Shown here: in pieces, positions 25,962-35,186 of the stretch
Layout of the letters: every line of letters starts with the position of its first letter
How positions within the stretch are numbered: the first letter of the stretch is position 1
Source of the DNA: an uncultured Acidimicrobiaceae bacterium
Lineage (GTDB): Bacteria; Actinomycetota; Acidimicrobiia; Acidimicrobiales; UBA10347
Length of the DNA: 64,000 nucleotides
Assembly (NCBI GenBank): GCA_905182135.1
Contig: CAJJAG010000004.1
Location: 248,001 to 312,000, forward strand
Direction: 5' to 3'
Position numbers and translations under genes: made by a program
Notes under the pieces: generated by a model
Seen by the model: only the letters and a program-made list of their open reading frames with translations
What the model was told of the DNA's origin: nothing
Database searches by the model: none

Positions 25962-26690
25962 TTATTTTGGGTCGAGATTGAACTCTGCCAGGAGTTTTTT
26001 GTCGACAGAGGACAGGCCGCCGCGGGTCTCAATCAGGTCAGGACGGCGTTCGACCGTGCGGGCTAACGCTTGCGCTCGGCGCCAACGTTCGACCTTGCCA
26101 TGATCACCGCTTCGGAGTACGCCGGGCACATCCATACCTCGGAACTCTGCGGGTCGGGTGTAGTGCGGGTATTCAAGCAGGCCGGTCATGAATGACTCAT
26201 CACCTGCCGAGTCATCGTTGCCCATCACGCCAGGCACAAGCCGCGCTACGGCCTCGATAATCACCAGCGCAGCGACCTCGCCGCCAGCAAGGACGAAATC
26301 GCCAATCGAGACTGCGCTGTCGCAGAGTTCGGTAGCGATGCGCTCGTCCACGCCTTCGTAACGGCCGCACAACATCGAGAATCCGCCAGACTCGACGAGT
26401 TCGAGAGCCATATCTTGGTCAAAGCGGCGCCCACTTGGGCTCATGAGCAGCAGCGGTCGGGGCGCCTCGACCGATTCGACCGCAGCAAAGATCGGCTCAG
26501 GCATGAGCACCATGCCCGCTCCCCCACCAAACGGCGCATCGTCGACAGCCTTGTGGCGGCCCGCGGCTTCTTTGCGCAGGTCGTGGGCGTTGATCTCGAT
26601 GAGTTCGTTTTGCTGCGCCTTACCCAGCAGCGACTCGCCGACGAAGTTATCGATCAGCGAGGGGAACACCGTGAACACGTCAATACGCAT
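25962..26690 (-). CDS. trmD: tRNA (guanine-N1-)-methyltransferase TrmD
   Basis: Methylates G37 of tRNAs to prevent frameshifting. The trefoil-knot SPOUT motifs are clear: MRIDVFTVFPSLID, MLCGRYEGVDERI, SIGDFVLAGGE and ARLVPGV; the C-terminal domain includes PHYTRPAEFRGMDVPGVL. The open frame begins at 26759, but homology starts at the ATG at 26690, giving 242 residues, the usual length. It lies 31 bases downstream of rimM. Confidence 0.97.
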   Translation of the reverse strand: MRIDVFTVFPSLIDNFVGESLLGKAQQNELIEINAHDLRKEAAGRHKAVDDAPFGGGAGMVLMPEPIFAAVESVEAPRPLLLMSPSGRRFDQDMALELVESGGFSMLCGRYEGVDERIATELCDSAVSIGDFVLAGGEVAALVIIEAVARLVPGVMGNDDSAGDESFMTGLLEYPHYTRPAEFRGMDVPGVLRSGDHGKVERWRRAQALARTVERRPDLIETRGGLSSVDKKLLAEFNLDPK

Positions 26691-26721
26691 GCTTACACCA
26701 CTCGACTGCGTTGCAGGGTCG

Positions 26722-27210
26722 TCACGGCTTATCGGCATCGATGGGGTCGAACAGCCCATCAGGCAGATCGACCACGATCATGCCATCATCTCGCCATTCC
26801 ACATAGAACGTGAGTGGGATGAACCTGTCGCCTTCAAGCACCAGAATATCGCTGGCTGGATTCTCGAGCACCGACTCGACCAGGCCTAGGGCCTGACCGT
26901 CAACGTCGATGACGTGGGCGCCGATCAGCTCGTGTACCCAGAGGGTGTCTGGATCTTGGATTGGATCGCCGAACAGCATCGTGCCGCGAGCGGCATCGGC
27001 GGCTTCGCGACCCCTGATCTCGGCGAACTCAACAATGAAACGATGCTGGTGGGGTCGTGATTTCTTAACGGTGAAGTTAAATCCATCGTCACGAAACAAA
27101 ACCGCACCTACGTCAAGACGTTCGGTGCGGTCGCTTAAGAGTGTGACCACCACGTCACCAAGGACGCCATGGGCTTTGTCAATCTTGCCGACCTCAAGCC
27201 TTACCGACAT
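26722..27210 (-). CDS. rimM: Ribosome maturation factor RimM
   Basis: 16S rRNA processing factor that binds S19 during 30S assembly. The N-terminal RimM domain reads LEVGKIDKAHGVLGDVVVTLLSD, and the PRC-barrel half contains LWVHELIGAHVIDVDGQALG and FYVEWRDDGMIVVDLPDGLF. Normal length (162). It is 14 bases downstream of khpA and 31 bases upstream of trmD, so all are probably cotranscribed. Confidence 0.96.
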   Translation of the reverse strand: MSVRLEVGKIDKAHGVLGDVVVTLLSDRTERLDVGAVLFRDDGFNFTVKKSRPHQHRFIVEFAEIRGREAADAARGTMLFGDPIQDPDTLWVHELIGAHVIDVDGQALGLVESVLENPASDILVLEGDRFIPLTFYVEWRDDGMIVVDLPDGLFDPIDADKP

Positions 27211-27224
27211 GTGGTCAGGCTGAG

Positions 27225-27479
27225 TCAGTCGACGAATTCGACGTCGACGGCAGTGCCGTCTTTGGCGGCAGCGGCACGAACGAGAGCGCGAATGGCGTGT
27301 GCGGTACGACCGCGCTTGCCAATCACACGACCCATGTCGCCATCACCAACGCTGACATCGAAACGAATCGTGTCGCCGTCTTCACTCGTGTCAATACTGA
27401 CTGCGTCAGGGTTCTCGACGATCGAAGCAACAACATGGCGCAAGAGGTCTTGCGCCTCGGGTGCCAGGTCAGCGCTCAT
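27225..27479 (-). CDS. khpA: KH-domain RNA-binding protein KhpA
   Basis: Single KH domain with the GxxG loop in [19 protein letters not shown]. It is usually encoded between rpsP and rimM, as here, and its ATG overlaps the rpsP stop by 4 bases. KhpA acts with KhpB in RNA binding and cell-wall-related regulation in Gram-positive bacteria; the role in actinobacteria is less defined. 84 residues, normal. Confidence 0.93.
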   Translation of the reverse strand: MSADLAPEAQDLLRHVVASIVENPDAVSIDTSEDGDTIRFDVSVGDGDMGRVIGKRGRTAHAIRALVRAAAAKDGTAVDVEFVD

Positions 27480-27847
27480 TCTTCTTCGCCGGCGTCAGCT
27501 GTATCAGCTGCAGCATCCTCGTCGGCATCGTCATCGGCGTCCGCAGCAGGAGCTGCTGGCGTGTCGACTACGAACGGTGCTGGCGCAGCTTCTCCGGTGA
27601 ACTCGGACCAGGCCCCACTCACCGTGAGAAGCTTCTGGACTCGCTCAGTCGGCTGTGCGCCGTTCTTTAGCCAGCCAACAGCCTTCTCATTGTTGATCTC
27701 GATCACCGATGGTTCTGAACGAGGGTTATAGAACCCTAGAACCTCGATGAACCGTCCATCGCGGGGTGACCGCGAGTCGGCAGCAACGACGCGGTACGTC
27801 GGTTGCTTCTTTTTGCCCATACGCATCAGGCGGAGCTTTACAGCCAC
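27476..27847 (-). CDS. rpsP: 30S ribosomal protein S16 (bS16) with acidic Ala/Asp tail
   Basis: bS16 core: [40 protein letters not shown] and [14 protein letters not shown]. Residues from about 90 onward form an Ala/Asp/Glu-rich tail ([20 protein letters not shown]), longer than in most species but common in actinobacteria. The GTG start at 27847 has AGAGGAA about 6 bases upstream. It is the first gene of the rpsP-khpA-rimM-trmD-rplS unit. Confidence 0.97.
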   Translation of the reverse strand: MAVKLRLMRMGKKKQPTYRVVAADSRSPRDGRFIEVLGFYNPRSEPSVIEINNEKAVGWLKNGAQPTERVQKLLTVSGAWSEFTGEAAPAPFVVDTPAAPAADADDDADEDAAADTADAGEEE

Positions 27848-28020
27848 GTTCTATTCCTCTCGACGGTTCGGCTTGTTCGCAGTGGGCCGTCGGTCCCAGC
27901 GACCCAGCAGTGTGCCTTGAAAACAGCTGCATTGGTGCTCTTGCGACAAAGAAACCTGCGTTTAGGTCTGCTTCGCTGACATTCCGTGAACTGTCTTGGC
28001 GAATTATCGACGCCAGGGGT

Positions 28021-29511
28021 TCACGAATCTTGCGACTTTAAGTTGCTCAGCAACGCCGCAACTTCTTCGTTTTGCTCCAGATCGTCGAGGCCAGGAAGGA
28101 CAAGCTTTCGCTTCCCTTCGCTCTTTGTGGGCGTTGTGCGGCCAGCCTGGGGGTTGCCACTCCGTTGGCCGGACTTGCCCTTCTTGCCCTTGACACTCTT
28201 CCTTTTGGCCCGCTTGATGCTCTTGGTGCCCATACCACCCATTTTCTTGAGCATCTTCTGCATTTGCTTGAACTGATTGATCAGCTGGCTGACCTCGTTC
28301 TCGCGTGTGCCGCTACCAGCGGCAATGCGACCACGGCGCGACCCGTCAATAAGGTCGGGTTTTTCGCGTTCTTTGGGCGTCATCGAGCGAATGATTGCCT
28401 CAACTCGAGCGACCTGGCGATCATCGATCTCCTGGTTCTTGAGTTCTTTAGGCATGCCCGGCATCATGCCGAGCAGGTTGTTCAACGGACCCATCTTCTT
28501 GAGCTGCTGCATTTGCTGTAAGAAGTCCTCGAGCGTGAATTCGCCTTGGAGGATGCGAGTCGCAGCTGCTTCGGCTTCGTCCTCTTCGTAGACCGCTTCG
28601 GCCTTCTCGATAAGTGTAAGCATGTCGCCCATACCCAAAATGCGGCCAGCGAGCCGGTCAGGGTGGAACTGTTCGAAGTCTTCAAGCTTTTCGCCGGTCG
28701 AAGCAAACGCAATGGGCTTGCCTACAACCTCTTTCACCGAAAGAGCAGCGCCGCCTCGAGCGTCGCCGTCGAGCTTGGTCAAGATCACGCCATCGAGTGA
28801 CAGTGTCTCGTTGAACGCATGAGCGGTGTTCACCGCGTCCTGGCCGGTCATCGCGTCAATCACCAGGAACGTATAGTCCGGTTGCACAACGTCGCTGATC
28901 TCGCCAATTTCGGCCATAAGTTCCTGGTCGATCGACAAACGGCCAGCGGTGTCGATAATGACGACGTCGCGGCCAGTGTTCTTTGCCTCTTCCAAGGCGG
29001 CCCGAGCGACAGAAACAGGATCGCTTGGCTCGCTGAAGACGGGAACACCGACTTGTGCGCCCAACGTCCGTAGCTGTTCGACGGCTGCAGGGCGTTGCAA
29101 GTCAGCGCCGACCAGCAGCGGGTTTCGGCCCTGGCTCTTGAACCACAGTGCGAGCTTGCCGGTGTTGGTCGTCTTGCCGGCGCCTTGAAGCCCTGCCATC
29201 AGAACAACTGTTGGAGGCTTGGATGCATAGGTGATCTGCATCGTTTCGCCGCCGAGCGTCGCAATGAGCTCTTCGTGAACGATCTTGACGATCTGTTGTG
29301 CCGGATTCAGTGCCTCGTGGACACCAGCACCGATAGCGCGTTCGCGAACCCGGTCACGAAATCCCTTGACAACCGAAACATTGACGTCGGCCTCGAGCAG
29401 CGCGACCCGGATCTCGCGGAGGGCCTCGTCAACATCGGATTCGCGCAGCTTGCCCTTGCTGCGCAGCCCCTTGAAGATGTTCTCGAAACGATCGGAAAGC
29501 GAATCAAACAT
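28021..29511 (-). CDS. ffh: Signal recognition particle protein Ffh (SRP54)
   Basis: GTPase of the signal recognition particle. N domain at about 1-85, G domain with LQGAGKTTNTGKLA, DTAGRLSIDQ and LTKLDGDARGG, and a Met-rich M domain (FLQQMQQLKKMGPL, then RGRIAAGSGTRENEVSQLINQF, written here in two parts). The C-terminal region is basic with GKKGKSGQRSG and ends in an acidic segment. Partner ftsY lies upstream on the same strand, separated by one small gene. Length of 496 is typical. Confidence 0.97.
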   Translation of the reverse strand: MFDSLSDRFENIFKGLRSKGKLRESDVDEALREIRVALLEADVNVSVVKGFRDRVRERAIGAGVHEALNPAQQIVKIVHEELIATLGGETMQITYASKPPTVVLMAGLQGAGKTTNTGKLALWFKSQGRNPLLVGADLQRPAAVEQLRTLGAQVGVPVFSEPSDPVSVARAALEEAKNTGRDVVIIDTAGRLSIDQELMAEIGEISDVVQPDYTFLVIDAMTGQDAVNTAHAFNETLSLDGVILTKLDGDARGGAALSVKEVVGKPIAFASTGEKLEDFEQFHPDRLAGRILGMGDMLTLIEKAEAVYEEDEAEAAATRILQGEFTLEDFLQQMQQLKKMGPLNNLLGMMPGMPKELKNQEIDDRQVARVEAIIRSMTPKEREKPDLIDGSRRGRIAAGSGTRENEVSQLINQFKQMQKMLKKMGGMGTKSIKRAKRKSVKGKKGKSGQRSGNPQAGRTTPTKSEGKRKLVLPGLDDLEQNEEVAALLSNLKSQDS

Positions 29512-29711
29512 GGTGGTGTGAGGCTAGCGACTATCAAACAGGGCTTGGCGCGCCAGAACGAAGGCTCCAGCGGCTCAGCCGTCAGTGAACAGAAGTAAAC
29601 GCCCGTGCCCATGGACCTGCGTGGGCCCAACAAGCAGGCCCTGCGGTCCAGCCCCACATTGGCGACGAACAAAGGACGAACAAGGGTTGTCTGGCGGTGA
29701 ACAGTTGTGAG

Positions 29712-29993
29712 CTACTTGTTACGCCAAGGGCTAGTTAGGGCTCCGAGGATCCGGAATGGGAGCTTTACAAGTTCAGTCAGAACGCTCACGACACCATTAA
29801 CCAGCTTCGCGACAACGGTGATCGGAAGCTTAATGAGTCCAGCCACGAGACGGAAAGGAGCGCCAAACACCGTAGCTATTATGCCGCGTTTGCTTGACCT
29901 CTTCTTGATCTGCTTCGGCGACATGGTCACCGGTGCTGCACCAAGCAACTCTTGAAGCGTGTATCCGCCTAGCCAATCGTTGTTAGCAGCCAT
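29712..29993 (-). CDS. 93-residue amphipathic/membrane-associated hypothetical protein
   Basis: ATG at 29993 has AGGAG about 8 bases upstream, a strong ribosome-binding site, and the start is 11 bases after the ftsY stop, so it is probably cotranscribed with ftsY. The N-terminus is hydrophilic (MAANNDWLGGYTLQELLG, then a Lys/Arg/Ser-rich patch near 25-36). Residues 37-88 are a run of hydrophobic segments broken by single Lys or Arg and by repeated LIKLP or LVKLP turns. This looks like repeated re-entrant or amphipathic membrane helices. I do not recognise the family. A link to SRP targeting is suggested only by position between ftsY and ffh. Confidence 0.72.
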   Translation of the reverse strand: MAANNDWLGGYTLQELLGAAPVTMSPKQIKKRSSKRGIIATVFGAPFRLVAGLIKLPITVVAKLVNGVVSVLTELVKLPFRILGALTSPWRNK

Positions 29994-30004
29994 CTTGTGT
30001 TCTC

Positions 30005-31138
30005 CTAAGCGAACAGCGCATCGACGAACTCGTGCGCATCGAATTCAACCAGATCTTCACTACCTTCGCCCAAGCCCACGAGCTTGACCGGGATACCAAG
30101 TTCCTTCTGGATCGCAAGCACGATGCCGCCCTTGGCGGATCCGTCCAGCTTGGTCAACACGATGCCAGTCACTTCGACCGCTTCGGTGAACTGCTTCGCC
30201 TGAATAAGCCCGTTCTGGCCTGTTGTCGCATCGATGACCAGAAGCACCTCCGAGACCTTGCCCTGTGCCTTCTCAGCCACACGGCGGACCTTGCGCAGTT
30301 CTTCCATCAGATTCGTCTTATTGTGCAGACGGCCAGCAGTATCGGCCAGCACAAGATCAGCATTGACAGCAGCTGCGTGCTCCACAGCGTCGAAGACGAC
30401 CGAGCCGGGATCGGCTCCTTCGGCGCCACGTACAAAGCCGGCATCGCTGCGCTCAGCCCAGGTCTCAAGCTGTTCGGCGGCGGCAGCACGGAACGTGTCG
30501 CCAGCAGCAAGAACGACCTTGCGGCCCTCGTCGGTCTCTCGTTTCGCAAGCTTGCCAATGGTCGTAGTCTTACCCACACCGTTTACGCCAACGAACAGCC
30601 AGATGGCGGGTTTGCCCTCAATAGTCAGGGTGATGTCCATACCGCCTAATGCGAGCTCCATCTCGTCACGCAGCAACATCAGCGCTGCGTCGAAGTCCTT
30701 GGCCTTTTCTTCTTTGGCGCGGTCGCGGACCCGATCGAGAATAGCCATCGTTGTTGGCACGCCGACATCGGCAAGAATCAGGGCTTCTTCCAACTCTTCC
30801 CACGCTTCTTCATCTATCGATCGGCCACGAAGACCCCCAAGTACCCCGGCGAGCCGGTCACGGAACGTTGCCTTTTCGACCGGCTCCGGTTCCGACTCAA
30901 CCTCTGGCTCTGGCTCAGCCTCTCGCTCTGGCTCAACCTCTGGCTCTGGCTCAACCTCTGGCTCTGGCTGAACCTCTGGCTCATCTTGGACGAGAGCGCC
31001 GCTGGGGACATCCGGGGCCGCTACGGCTGTGCGGGGTGGTGTTTTGACCGCCACGTTCTGACGGCGGAAGAAGAACAGTCCAACGCCAACAACAGCGAGC
31101 GCAAGGACGATAACGATGACGAGAAGAAGAGCGTTCAC
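30005..31138 (-). CDS. ftsY: Signal recognition particle receptor FtsY
   Basis: SRP receptor GTPase at the membrane. An N-terminal transmembrane helix (LLLVIVIVLALAVVGVGLFF) is followed by a Glu/Pro-rich acidic repeat region (about 52-90), then the NG domain with GVNGVGKTTTIGKLAKRE, DTAGRLHNK and LTKLDGSAKGG. The membrane anchor and acidic A domain are as in Streptomyces-type FtsY. The acidic stretch is coded by short near-identical repeats (30895-30975). 377 residues. Confidence 0.97.
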   Translation of the reverse strand: MNALLLVIVIVLALAVVGVGLFFFRRQNVAVKTPPRTAVAAPDVPSGALVQDEPEVQPEPEVEPEPEVEPEREAEPEPEVESEPEPVEKATFRDRLAGVLGGLRGRSIDEEAWEELEEALILADVGVPTTMAILDRVRDRAKEEKAKDFDAALMLLRDEMELALGGMDITLTIEGKPAIWLFVGVNGVGKTTTIGKLAKRETDEGRKVVLAAGDTFRAAAAEQLETWAERSDAGFVRGAEGADPGSVVFDAVEHAAAVNADLVLADTAGRLHNKTNLMEELRKVRRVAEKAQGKVSEVLLVIDATTGQNGLIQAKQFTEAVEVTGIVLTKLDGSAKGGIVLAIQKELGIPVKLVGLGEGSEDLVEFDAHEFVDALFA

Positions 31139-31269
31139 AGCGTCTCAGCCTACGGGCCGGCGCTCGCCACTCGACACGCCGGGCCCTAGACGGTTGCTCG
31201 CTCAAGCGAAATCAACTGCTCTGCCGATTACAGAGCGCTGTAGTTGATCAGATCGGGGCGGGTCGAGCG

Positions 31270-32868
31270 TTATTGACCATTGAGCAATCCGAGCGTTACC
31301 TCAACCAGCATGTTCTGCCCTTCGCGGACGAACTCGACAGTGACCGTTGCTTCTGGCGACTGCAACCGCACTGCTGCGGCGAGGTCGCTCATGCTCTTAA
31401 TCCTGTCACCGTTAAAACCCACGATCAGGTCACCAGACAGCAAGCCCGCAATATCGGCGCCGCTGCCCACGGTAACTTCACCGACGACAACGCCGGGCTC
31501 GCCGATGGCGGGCGTACCTCCATTGATCCCGAGAAAGCCTTGTTCAAGAGGCTGGCCAGCGATGATGCGGTCGGCAATCAACTTCGCTGTGTCCGAAGGG
31601 ACCGCAAACCCAACGCCAATGTTGCCACCGGAACCATCGGTACGAATCGAAGTATTCATGCCAATAACTCGGCCCTGACGATCTGCCAAAGCACCACCCG
31701 AGTTACCTGGATTGATCGACGCATCAGTTTGGATCATGGAGACGACCGATAGGCGGCCGTCCTCGATGAGGTTCTCCAAGACTCGACCCTTAGCGCTAAC
31801 AATGCCAGAGGTGACTGTTTGCTGCAGGCCAAATGGGCTGCCGATTGCGACAGCTAGTTGCCCTACCTCGACTGAACTTTCGGGTGCCAGCACCGCTACG
31901 CCAAACTCGAAGTCCGTGTCGATCCTCACTACGGCAACATCGGTGAGCGGATCCGCACCGAGCACCTCGCCTGGAACCCGCACACCCGACGCAAGAGTTA
32001 CCTGCACTTTGGTGAACTGTCCAACAACGTGGGCGTTCGTCAAGATCAGACCCTCGGCATCATAGATAATGCCAGATCCTTGGCCAAGCTCATTTTGGAT
32101 GAGGACCACGGCCGGAGCCACCGCTCGAGCAACCGCAGCAACCGGTTCCTCAGCGTCTTCGCCAGGGAGCACCGGCAAAGCGATGTCGTTCACTGGTGGC
32201 ACCGCAGGAACCGCAACACTGGTCGCTGGTGGCGATGCCGCTTCAACGGTCGTGGTGGGAGCTTCAGAAGTAGGTGCCGCAGCAATCGGGGTTGTTGCTA
32301 ATTCTGATGAGACGACCGATCGACCGAAAAAGAACCCTGCGACAGCTACCGCAACGATAAGCATCACGGCGAGGGTCATCATGGCCACCCGACGCCGTGC
32401 CTTGTGGGCCGGCGGCGAGGTGGGACTAATTGGTAGGCCAACCGTGGGGGGTTCAGCTGGCCATAACGGCCCGCCTGAAACGCCTGCCCCAGAAGCAGGT
32501 GCTGTCACAAAACTACGGTCGGCGAACAACGGACCGGATTCAACTACCGCTGTTGGTGCTACTGCGGGGATTTGGCTGGCTGCAGGTCCAGGCGGACCAA
32601 CAGATGCTGACGGATTCGATTGGGTCGGTGTCTGTAACACGTTCTGCGTTATCTCGGACTCGACAGGGGCGAGATAAGTAAGAGCCTCGGCAGGCGGGTC
32701 GAGTGCCGGCGTCGCTGATAGCGGCACGTCGACGCGAGGAATATCGAGTCGTGGGATGTCGACCGGAGGCGTTGCTGCGGGTGCTGACCGGTCCCAGATT
32801 GGAGGCTTTGGGAGATCAGGTTCAGAGCCCGTTAATGAGGAGGTTGGTGGTTGTTCCACAGTTGTCAA
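31270..32868 (-). CDS. HtrA/DegP-type membrane-anchored serine protease (PepD-like)
   Basis: Envelope quality-control protease. A 160-residue Pro/Ser/Thr-rich cytoplasmic region precedes one transmembrane helix (about 161-183). The trypsin-like domain has the full triad: His280 in LTNAHVVG, Asp310 in DPLTDVAVVRID, Ser390 in NPGNSGGAL. A C-terminal PDZ domain spans about 440-525 (GSGADIAGLLSGDLIVGFNG). The start may be TTG 32868 or the GTG three codons later. It lies downstream of a two-component pair in the order regulator-kinase-protease, matching mprA-mprB-pepD of mycobacteria, so regulation by that pair is likely. Confidence 0.93.
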   Translation of the reverse strand: MTTVEQPPTSSLTGSEPDLPKPPIWDRSAPAATPPVDIPRLDIPRVDVPLSATPALDPPAEALTYLAPVESEITQNVLQTPTQSNPSASVGPPGPAASQIPAVAPTAVVESGPLFADRSFVTAPASGAGVSGGPLWPAEPPTVGLPISPTSPPAHKARRRVAMMTLAVMLIVAVAVAGFFFGRSVVSSELATTPIAAAPTSEAPTTTVEAASPPATSVAVPAVPPVNDIALPVLPGEDAEEPVAAVARAVAPAVVLIQNELGQGSGIIYDAEGLILTNAHVVGQFTKVQVTLASGVRVPGEVLGADPLTDVAVVRIDTDFEFGVAVLAPESSVEVGQLAVAIGSPFGLQQTVTSGIVSAKGRVLENLIEDGRLSVVSMIQTDASINPGNSGGALADRQGRVIGMNTSIRTDGSGGNIGVGFAVPSDTAKLIADRIIAGQPLEQGFLGINGGTPAIGEPGVVVGEVTVGSGADIAGLLSGDLIVGFNGDRIKSMSDLAAAVRLQSPEATVTVEFVREGQNMLVEVTLGLLNGQ

Positions 32869-33036
32869 CTTATGGGTTGAGTGCGAAAGATACTGTAAGG
32901 CGAAACGAAAGTTCTGTTAAAGGTTCGTTCGCCAACAGCAGCTTGGATGCATCGATTGCCGTTTCGACCCGAGCTTCGAACAGAAATTGGGATAGCGCGA
33001 CGACTATTTCCCATGCTTGATCTGATCCACCATTGA

Positions 33037-34377
33037 CTAGACATTAGGTGCCGGGGGAACCTTACGTTTCGGGCGACGTATTCGGAACTCACTGGTCACC
33101 TCGAAATCAACGTGCACTGGCATCCACATCGCGAACGTAGCGCCAACCTCAGTGTCGATGATCGAAACCTCACCTCGGTGTGTTTGCAGAATTTCACGCA
33201 CTATGGCCAGACCTAAACCAGATCCCTGACCTCCAGCTAGATGCGGACGGCCGACCTCGCCCTCGCCCAGGCGCACATACCGTTGAAAGACACGGTCGCG
33301 CTCGTCTTCGTCAACGCCGGGGCCGTGGTCAGAAACCGTCAGCCAAATCCAACCTGATTTCTGGCCGGCGCCGATCGAGATGCCCGAACCAGTCGGAGCA
33401 AATCGAACCGCGTTCGCGAGCAAATTCGCGATGGCCTGTTCGAGCGACCGAGCGTGCCCGAGTACCCACAACTCTGGTTCGACATCGACATTGAGGTGCA
33501 GGCCTTCCTGCTCAGCGGCACCTTGAAACTCGTCAACGAGCATGACCACAAGCTGGGTGAGATCGACCGGCGCTTCGACCCGCGTCGTTGCTTCGTGTCG
33601 AGCGTAGGCCAGCAGATCATCAACCAACTTCGACATGCGTTCGCTGGACCGGCGGACGACTTCGGTGGTGTGTTGATACTGCTCAAGGCTGGCGTCGGGG
33701 TCGCTGAGCGTGACGTCAAGATTCGTGCGCATGACTGCTAGTGGGTTACGGAGTTCGTGCGAGGTGTCGTGGATTAGTTGCTGTTGGTTGTCGAATGCCC
33801 GTTGAAGACGGTCGAGCATGGCATCGAACGTGTCGGCGAGTTGCTTCAAGTCATCATTGGGGCCAGCTAGCCCGATGCGACGACTTAGATCCGTCGCCTG
33901 AATATCGCGGGCTACACGCGTGATGCGTCCAATCGGCATGAGTACTCGGCCAGCGGTGAACCAACCGACTCCAAAGCTCGCGAAGAAGATCGCCCCGAGA
34001 CCAAAGATCGAATACCGACGCAGGGTTTCCAAGGTTCGCTCATCAACGAGCAACTCCAACTCTTCCTGGATGTCATAACGGTCTTGTTCAATATCAAAGG
34101 TTGGGCCAGTGCTGTCGCTGGCCATCTCGGCCGCAACAATCTGGGTGGTCAGGCTGCTCGATAGGCCCCAATAAATACCGCCCATCATGATTGAGGCAAC
34201 ACCAAATAGCATCAGCGAATAAAGCAGCGTGAGCCGAAAGCGCACCGACTGCATCGCCGGAGGGAGTCGGGATAACCCGGTGTTGGATGCTCGAGGGTTA
34301 CCCGGCGGCGATAAGAATTTCGATTCGACCGAGGTCATGAGATGGGGATCATCCGCTCTATTCGGCCGGTAGGTCAA
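33037..34377 (-). CDS. Sensor histidine kinase (MprB-like)
   Basis: Envelope-sensing kinase with two transmembrane helices (about 47-72 and 123-144), an extracytoplasmic loop of about 50 residues and a HAMP domain containing MPIGRITRVARDIQATDLS. The HisKA box has phospho-acceptor His207 in LIHDTSHELRNPLAVMRTNL. The HATPase domain shows the N box (NLLANAVRFAP), G1 (VSDHGPGVDEDERDRVFQRY) and G2 (GSGLGLAIVREI). The frame start at 34377 overlaps the regulator gene by 20 bases; ATG 34338 or 34254 (just before the first membrane helix) are alternatives. The operon order is regulator, kinase, HtrA. Confidence 0.92.
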   Translation of the reverse strand: MTYRPNRADDPHLMTSVESKFLSPPGNPRASNTGLSRLPPAMQSVRFRLTLLYSLMLFGVASIMMGGIYWGLSSSLTTQIVAAEMASDSTGPTFDIEQDRYDIQEELELLVDERTLETLRRYSIFGLGAIFFASFGVGWFTAGRVLMPIGRITRVARDIQATDLSRRIGLAGPNDDLKQLADTFDAMLDRLQRAFDNQQQLIHDTSHELRNPLAVMRTNLDVTLSDPDASLEQYQHTTEVVRRSSERMSKLVDDLLAYARHEATTRVEAPVDLTQLVVMLVDEFQGAAEQEGLHLNVDVEPELWVLGHARSLEQAIANLLANAVRFAPTGSGISIGAGQKSGWIWLTVSDHGPGVDEDERDRVFQRYVRLGEGEVGRPHLAGGQGSGLGLAIVREILQTHRGEVSIIDTEVGATFAMWMPVHVDFEVTSEFRIRRPKRKVPPAPNV

Positions 34378-35047
34378 GTAGTCGGTAACCAGCGCCGATC
34401 ACCGTCTCGATCGGAGGTTCTTCGCCATCGATAGTCACTTTGCGTCGCAACGTGCCCACCGTGACCCTCACAGTGTTCGTGAACGGGTCTGCATTTTCGT
34501 CCCATACGTGCTCAAGTAACGTCTCTTGAGAAATCACGACCCCGGGCTGGCCCATAAAGTAACGAAGCAGTGCGAACTCTTTTGAAGTCAAACTGACCGG
34601 ATCGCCAGACCGGCTCACGGAATGGGCCGCCGTGTCCAAAGTTATAGAACCGACTCGCAGCAGAGATCCGGTGCTGGCCGCATCGCGGCGCATCAGTGTT
34701 CGAACCCTGGCGGTGAGCTCGGGAAAAGCGAAGGGCTTGACCAGATAATCGTCAGCCCCATCGTCGAGGCCAGCGACTCGATCCTGGATCTCATCTCGAG
34801 CTGTAAGCATCAAGATCCGCGGCGGCTCGGCATGCACCGGTTCGGCTCGAATAGCGCGACACACCGCACGGCCATCCATCTTCGGCATCGTAATGTCGAG
34901 ACAGATCAGGTCATATGGCGTAAGCCGTGCTTTTTCGAGCGCTTCCTCGCCGTCGTGAGCCACGTCGACGGCGTAGCCCTCACGCCGCAGACCGCGTGCA
35001 ATTGCCTGGGCCAAATCCACTTCGTCGTCAACCACCAAAACGCGCAT
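34358..35047 (-). CDS. OmpR/PhoB-family response regulator (MprA-like)
   Basis: Receiver domain at 1-120 (MRVLVVDDEVDLAQAIARGL; phospho-acceptor Asp in LICLDITMPKMDG; Lys in DDYLVKPF) and a C-terminal winged-helix DNA-binding domain (SLTSKEFALLRYFM, then VRVTVGTLRRKV). The frame reaches upstream to 35377, but the receiver starts at ATG 35047, giving 229 residues, the family norm. It is divergent from the MoxR gene across a 139-base gap (35048-35186) that must carry both promoters. Confidence 0.94.
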   Translation of the reverse strand: MRVLVVDDEVDLAQAIARGLRREGYAVDVAHDGEEALEKARLTPYDLICLDITMPKMDGRAVCRAIRAEPVHAEPPRILMLTARDEIQDRVAGLDDGADDYLVKPFAFPELTARVRTLMRRDAASTGSLLRVGSITLDTAAHSVSRSGDPVSLTSKEFALLRYFMGQPGVVISQETLLEHVWDENADPFTNTVRVTVGTLRRKVTIDGEEPPIETVIGAGYRLLDLPAE

Positions 35048-35186
35048 TACAACCACGCTACCAATCCGTTCTACCTCGGGCGCAGCGGGGGCGAAACCGT
35101 TCGCACTACTCGGCGCTCTACGATTAGCAACCGAACGAATGGCGAGTTGGCGTGGGCCACACCACTTCGCCCAATCCGAGGAACTC

